NCBI GenBank assembly: GCA_964537505.1
Contig: CAZICK010000057.1
Span: forward strand, 1-25,689
Direction: 5' to 3'
Source: DAINBT01 sp036732785
GTDB lineage: Bacteria > Planctomycetota > Phycisphaerae > Sedimentisphaerales > SM23-30
DNA length: 25,689 nt
This document shows, in pieces, positions 23,350 to 25,689 of this stretch. The notes under the pieces were generated by a model. The model was given only the letters and a program-made list of their open reading frames with translations. It made no database searches and had not been told where the DNA came from. A program made the translations under genes and the position numbers. Numbering within the stretch: position 1 is the stretch's first letter; every line of letters starts with the position of its first letter.

Positions 23350-23922
23350 TCAGCCAAGAAAATTTTCCAGAAGAGCCGCTCCTTCCTTTGTAGCGAAGCT
23401 TTCCGGGTGAAACTGCACTCCCTCAAGCCCCAGTTGATCGTTACGAATCCCCATGATTTCATTGGTTTCGCTGCGGGCCGAGATAACAAAACGACCGTTC
23501 AATCCGTTTTCGCTGACAATCAGCGAGTGGTATCGCATCGCCGGAAACGGATTGGCCAGCCCCTCAAAAATGGTCTTACCATCGTGATGGATCAGTGATG
23601 TTTTGCCATGCATACAGCGGACCGCCCGGACAATCTGCCCGCCAAAGACCGCGGCAACGCACTGATGTCCCAGGCAGACCCCCAAAATCGGCACTTTACC
23701 TGCCCAGTACGCGATGATTTCATTACTGTTACCCGCCTCGTTGGGCGTACGCGGCCCTGGTGAAATAATCAGGTGCGTAGGCTGATATCTTGCCACCTCT
23801 TCGGCAGTAACTTCATCGTTGCGTACGACTTCCACCTGCGCCTCATTCGGCAGTACCGCCACCGCCTGGGCCAGATTATAGGTGAACGAGTCATAATTAT
23901 CTATTATCACCACGCGTTTCAT
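23350..23922 (-). CDS. trpG: Anthranilate/aminodeoxychorismate synthase glutamine amidotransferase subunit
   Basis: This 190-residue class I glutamine amidotransferase supplies ammonia to the chorismate-binding partner (TrpE or PabB). The catalytic triad is C83 (GVCLGHQ), H172 and E174 (FHPES). The N-terminus MKRVVIIDNYDSFTYNLAQ is diagnostic of TrpG/PabA, as is SPGPRTPNEAG. The frame extends to an ATG at 23958, but the promoter covers that region and the family start is the ATG at 23922. No Shine-Dalgarno site precedes it. No trpE or pabB lies in the window, so anthranilate and folate roles cannot be separated; many bacteria use one subunit for both. trpC 2.6 kb away favours the tryptophan role. 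Confidence 0.9.
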   Translation of the reverse strand: MKRVVIIDNYDSFTYNLAQAVAVLPNEAQVEVVRNDEVTAEEVARYQPTHLIISPGPRTPNEAGNSNEIIAYWAGKVPILGVCLGHQCVAAVFGGQIVRAVRCMHGKTSLIHHDGKTIFEGLANPFPAMRYHSLIVSENGLNGRFVISARSETNEIMGIRNDQLGLEGVQFHPESFATKEGAALLENFLG

Positions 23923-23929
23923 ACCATTC

Positions 23930-23958
23930 AATATATCCGGCCCGGCCCGCCACAGCAA
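23930..23958 (-). promoter_or_regulatory. Promoter of trpG giving a leaderless mRNA
   Basis: On the minus strand TTGCTG (23953-23958), 17 bp, then TATATT (23930-23935), with exactly 7 bp to the ATG. The -10 and its distance to the start codon are the same as for trpC. The -35 is poor. Confidence 0.5.
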
Positions 23959-23984
23959 CAGTGGTGTTCGTTTGGAGCCATCAG

Positions 23985-24013
23985 TTTACCGCCAAGGCCC
24001 AATGTGTTACAAT
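23985..24013 (+). promoter_or_regulatory. Promoter of rodA
   Basis: TTTACC (23985-23990), 17 bp, then TACAAT (24008-24013) with TGT immediately before (extended -10). The leader would be ~95 nt. It diverges from the trpG promoter. Confidence 0.5.
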
Positions 24014-24105
24014 CAGTTTGGCGAAGTTGCAGGCGGCGGTTCGCGAGAAGGGAATTTAGTGATCCCTCTGACATGCCCGCCAGCAGCTTGGCATGTTTCG
24101 CCCAT

Positions 24106-24109
24106 GGAG
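24106..24109 (+). promoter_or_regulatory. Ribosome binding site fixing the rodA start
   Basis: GGAG lies 5 nt before the ATG at 24115. The frame stays open upstream into trpG, but that part is antisense to trpG and overlaps the promoter. Confidence 0.7.
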
Positions 24110-24114
24110 AAGTT

Positions 24115-25287
24115 ATGCTCACCTATATATGGCAGGGACGTTTAGGTGGACTAAGGCTGATTATGATATTGGCCGTGGCGGCACTGCTGTTTGTCGGCCT
24201 GGCCTGCATTCACGCCACCGGCCAGATACATGAGTTCAACAAACAGCTAATGTACATAGCTTTGGGAGTTGTCGTCTTCATCGTCGTCAATTTATTCCAT
24301 TACCGCAGGCTCGGACCGATCAGTTATCTGCTTTTTGTCTTGACCTTATTTCTGCTGGGAATAATCCTGGCGGGCAAATATCTTCACGTTTTCCCCAGCA
24401 TCATAGACGAGAGAAAAGGGGTATATCGTTGGATTACCATTCCCGGTCTTCCACAGATACAACCCTCTGAAATCGCCAAGCTAACTTATATTTTAGCTTT
24501 GGCCTGGTATATGCATTACCGCAAAAGTCACCGCAGCTTCCTCGGCTTGATCGGCCCGTTCGCCATGACGGTGCTGCCCATGGGACTGATCGTTGTCGAG
24601 CCTGATCTGGGCACTACGCTTTTATTTCCGCCTGTGCTCTTTGCCATACTGTTCGTCGCCGGGGCCAGGCTGAGGCATTTACTGACAATATTGTTCGTTG
24701 GGATAGTCTTGGCGGCGCCGGCATTTTTCCTGGTCCTCAAACCGTATCAGCAAAACCGCATCGAGGCCCTCTTCCACCAGAACACAAAGGATCCAACCAG
24801 GGATTCCTTTTGGCGATGGGGCCCCAGCTTTCATCTGTATCAATCGAAAATATTCGTCGGGTCAGGACAACTCACCGGCCAGGACCGCCATAGTGACATT
24901 TATCTGGCCAATATCTCTCTGCCCGAAAGCCATAATGATTTCATCTTCCCTTTGATCGCGCACCAGTGGGGTTTCATAGGCTGCATGGCCGTCCTGAGCC
25001 TTTACGTCCTGATCATTATGGGGGGCGTAGCAATCGCCGACCAGCAGACCGAACCTTTCGGCAGGCTCCTGGCACTGGGTATTGCCGCATCAATAGCCGT
25101 CCAGACGTTCATAAACGTCGGCATGACCATAGGTCTGATGCCGATAACCGGGCTAACACTGCCGTTTGTCAGTTACGGCGGCAGCAGTCTGCTTTCCAAC
25201 TTCCTGGCCCTGGGCCTGCTGGTCAACATTGCCCGCCGCCAGCCACCCCACCAAATCGCCCGGCGATCTTTCGAGTTCGATAGCTAG
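24115..25287 (+). CDS. rodA: RodA-type SEDS peptidoglycan glycosyltransferase
   Basis: This 390-residue multi-pass inner-membrane protein of the SEDS family polymerises lipid II into glycan strands with a partner class B PBP. Landmarks are WITIPGLPQIQPSEIAKL, VVEPDLGTTLLFPPV, the essential aspartate D275 in LPESHNDFIFPLIAHQWGF, and the C-terminal GLMPITGLTLPFVSYGGSS. The usual wording of the aspartate motif is SHTDFIF; here Thr is Asn. RodA is preferred to FtsW from overall pattern and the absence of division genes, but FtsW cannot be fully excluded. No mreBCD or PBP2 gene is in the window. Its presence indicates a peptidoglycan wall. Repeat DNA begins 34 bp after the stop, with no clear terminator before it. 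Confidence 0.88.
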   Translation: MLTYIWQGRLGGLRLIMILAVAALLFVGLACIHATGQIHEFNKQLMYIALGVVVFIVVNLFHYRRLGPISYLLFVLTLFLLGIILAGKYLHVFPSIIDERKGVYRWITIPGLPQIQPSEIAKLTYILALAWYMHYRKSHRSFLGLIGPFAMTVLPMGLIVVEPDLGTTLLFPPVLFAILFVAGARLRHLLTILFVGIVLAAPAFFLVLKPYQQNRIEALFHQNTKDPTRDSFWRWGPSFHLYQSKIFVGSGQLTGQDRHSDIYLANISLPESHNDFIFPLIAHQWGFIGCMAVLSLYVLIIMGGVAIADQQTEPFGRLLALGIAASIAVQTFINVGMTIGLMPITGLTLPFVSYGGSSLLSNFLALGLLVNIARRQPPHQIARRSFEFDS

Positions 25288-25360
25288 TTTTAGTGGCTCT
25301 CATCCAAGCGGAAAAATGTTGTAAGTGCTTATTTTGGGTAGCGGGAAATTGATGTACTGG

Positions 25361-25381
25361 ATGCCCGATCAAGTCGGGCAT
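25361..25381. repeat. Palindromic element inside the right repeat array
   Basis: ATGCCCGA (25361-25368) and TCGGGCAT (25374-25381) form a perfect 8-bp stem around a TCAAG loop. It stands where one 33-bp unit of the array would be expected between 25321 and 25390. The left arm has no copy, which suggests insertion into or replacement of a unit. Confidence 0.6.
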
Positions 25382-25390
25382 GACAACTAC

Positions 25391-25657
25391 AGTGCCTTAT
25401 TTTTCGTTCGGCGGGAATGAACGTAACTCCTTATTTTTCGTAGGTTGAAATTGCTGTAAGTGCTTATTTTACGTTGGAGGAATTGATGTAAGTGCTTATT
25501 TTTGCGTAACGATTATAACGATTAGGTAAGATAGGTAAGAAAAAACCGCGAAATTCGGCGAAATTTGGATGAATTCTGATGAAAAGTGATGTGGTTTGTA
25601 CCATGTTTGCACTATGTTTGTATGTGGTTTGTAGTATGTTTGTGGTATGTTTTGATG
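25391..25657 (-). repeat. Right arm of the ~280-bp inverted repeat
   Basis: This is the reverse complement of 72-358. Cores resembling GTAAGTGCTTATTTT begin near 25390 (degenerate), 25423, 25456 and 25488, so the period is 32-33 bp. The outer part (about 25596-25657) is the 11-bp array with units such as GTTTGCACTAT and GTTTGTGGTAT. Confidence 0.8.
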
Positions 25658-25689
25658 AGTTTTGATGTTAAAATAGGTAAGATTCACCA

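Larger units (their letters stand above)
25288..25689. other. Gene-free right end, mostly repeat DNA
   Basis: After rodA come about 30 bp of unique sequence, one isolated 33-bp repeat unit (core at 25321-25335), a palindromic element, the right inverted-repeat arm and 32 bp of AT-rich sequence to the window end. The minus-strand open frame at 25496-25687 is translated repeat DNA. Confidence 0.7.

Noticed and set aside
23773..24114. Extended N-terminus of RodA
   Set aside because: It is antisense to trpG and crosses both divergent promoters; GGAG before the ATG at 24115 fixes the start.
72..25657. Inverted terminal repeats as ends of a large transposon or integrative element
   Set aside because: The interior is core metabolism and cell-wall genes with no transposase, integrase or cargo signature; an interspersed repeat family explains the arms better.
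25496..25687. 63-codon minus-strand open frame at the right end
   Set aside because: It is translated repeat DNA, the counterpart of the left-end frame.

Overview
The window reads as a chromosomal piece of a planctomycete, most likely class Phycisphaerae. This is inferred from the gene mix and was not tested by any search. The main clues are an exosortase/EpsI pair beside an SLBB exporter and a very large TPR protein, a futalosine-route menaquinone gene (mqnE), a RodA-type peptidoglycan polymerase, a small coiled-coil protein of a type I associate with planctomycetes, and AT-rich interspersed repeats at both ends. Shine-Dalgarno sites and sigma70-like promoters are easy to see for many genes. 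No rRNA, tRNA, CRISPR array, transposase, integrase or phage gene was recognised.

Layout. (1) 1-525 is a non-coding repeat arm. It reappears inverted at 25391-25657, so the window is bracketed by two copies of one repeat. (2) 526-1290 (-) is a NeuD/PglD-type acyltransferase, followed by a gene-free stretch holding two copies of a ~90-110 bp direct repeat. (3) 2021-13409 (+) is an envelope/exopolysaccharide block: SLBB outer-membrane export lipoprotein, exosortase, EpsI-like protein, 1,707-residue membrane-anchored TPR protein, and Wzc-like tyrosine kinase/co-polymerase. (4) 13516-16056 (+) is a pyrimidine unit: a strong promoter, a leader with an intrinsic terminator placed before the gene (a probable attenuator), pyrK, pyrD and a 97-residue unknown. 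(5) 16162-18612 (+) holds trpS, scpA and a RidA-family gene behind one promoter, then a terminator. (6) 18700-19094 is thioredoxin with its own promoter, convergent with a zinc-ribbon membrane protein (-). (7) 19880-20713 (-) is trpC. A 520-bp hairpin-rich gap follows, then a small coiled-coil gene (+) with a strong terminator. (8) 21635-22729 (-) is mqnE. A 620-bp gap follows that contains what looks like a short independent transcript (promoter to terminator). (9) trpG/pabA (-) diverges from rodA (+).

How the genes fit together. The block at 2-13 kb supplies the outer-membrane exit (SLBB lipoprotein), the inner-membrane chain-length and kinase component, a periplasmic TPR scaffold and a protein-sorting transpeptidase, but no glycosyltransferase, flippase or polymerase. 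It is therefore a surface-export and sorting module rather than a complete polysaccharide pathway. The rest is housekeeping: pyrimidine, tryptophan and menaquinone branches (trpC, trpG and mqnE all draw on chorismate), tRNA charging, chromosome condensation and wall synthesis.

The observations I rate highest are the apparent transcription attenuator ahead of pyrKD, the matched leaderless-looking promoters of trpC and trpG, the exosortase/giant-TPR module with an SLBB domain split by a ~255-residue Pro/Glu-rich insert, the candidate small RNA at ~22939-23187, and the inverted repeat arms at both ends of the window.
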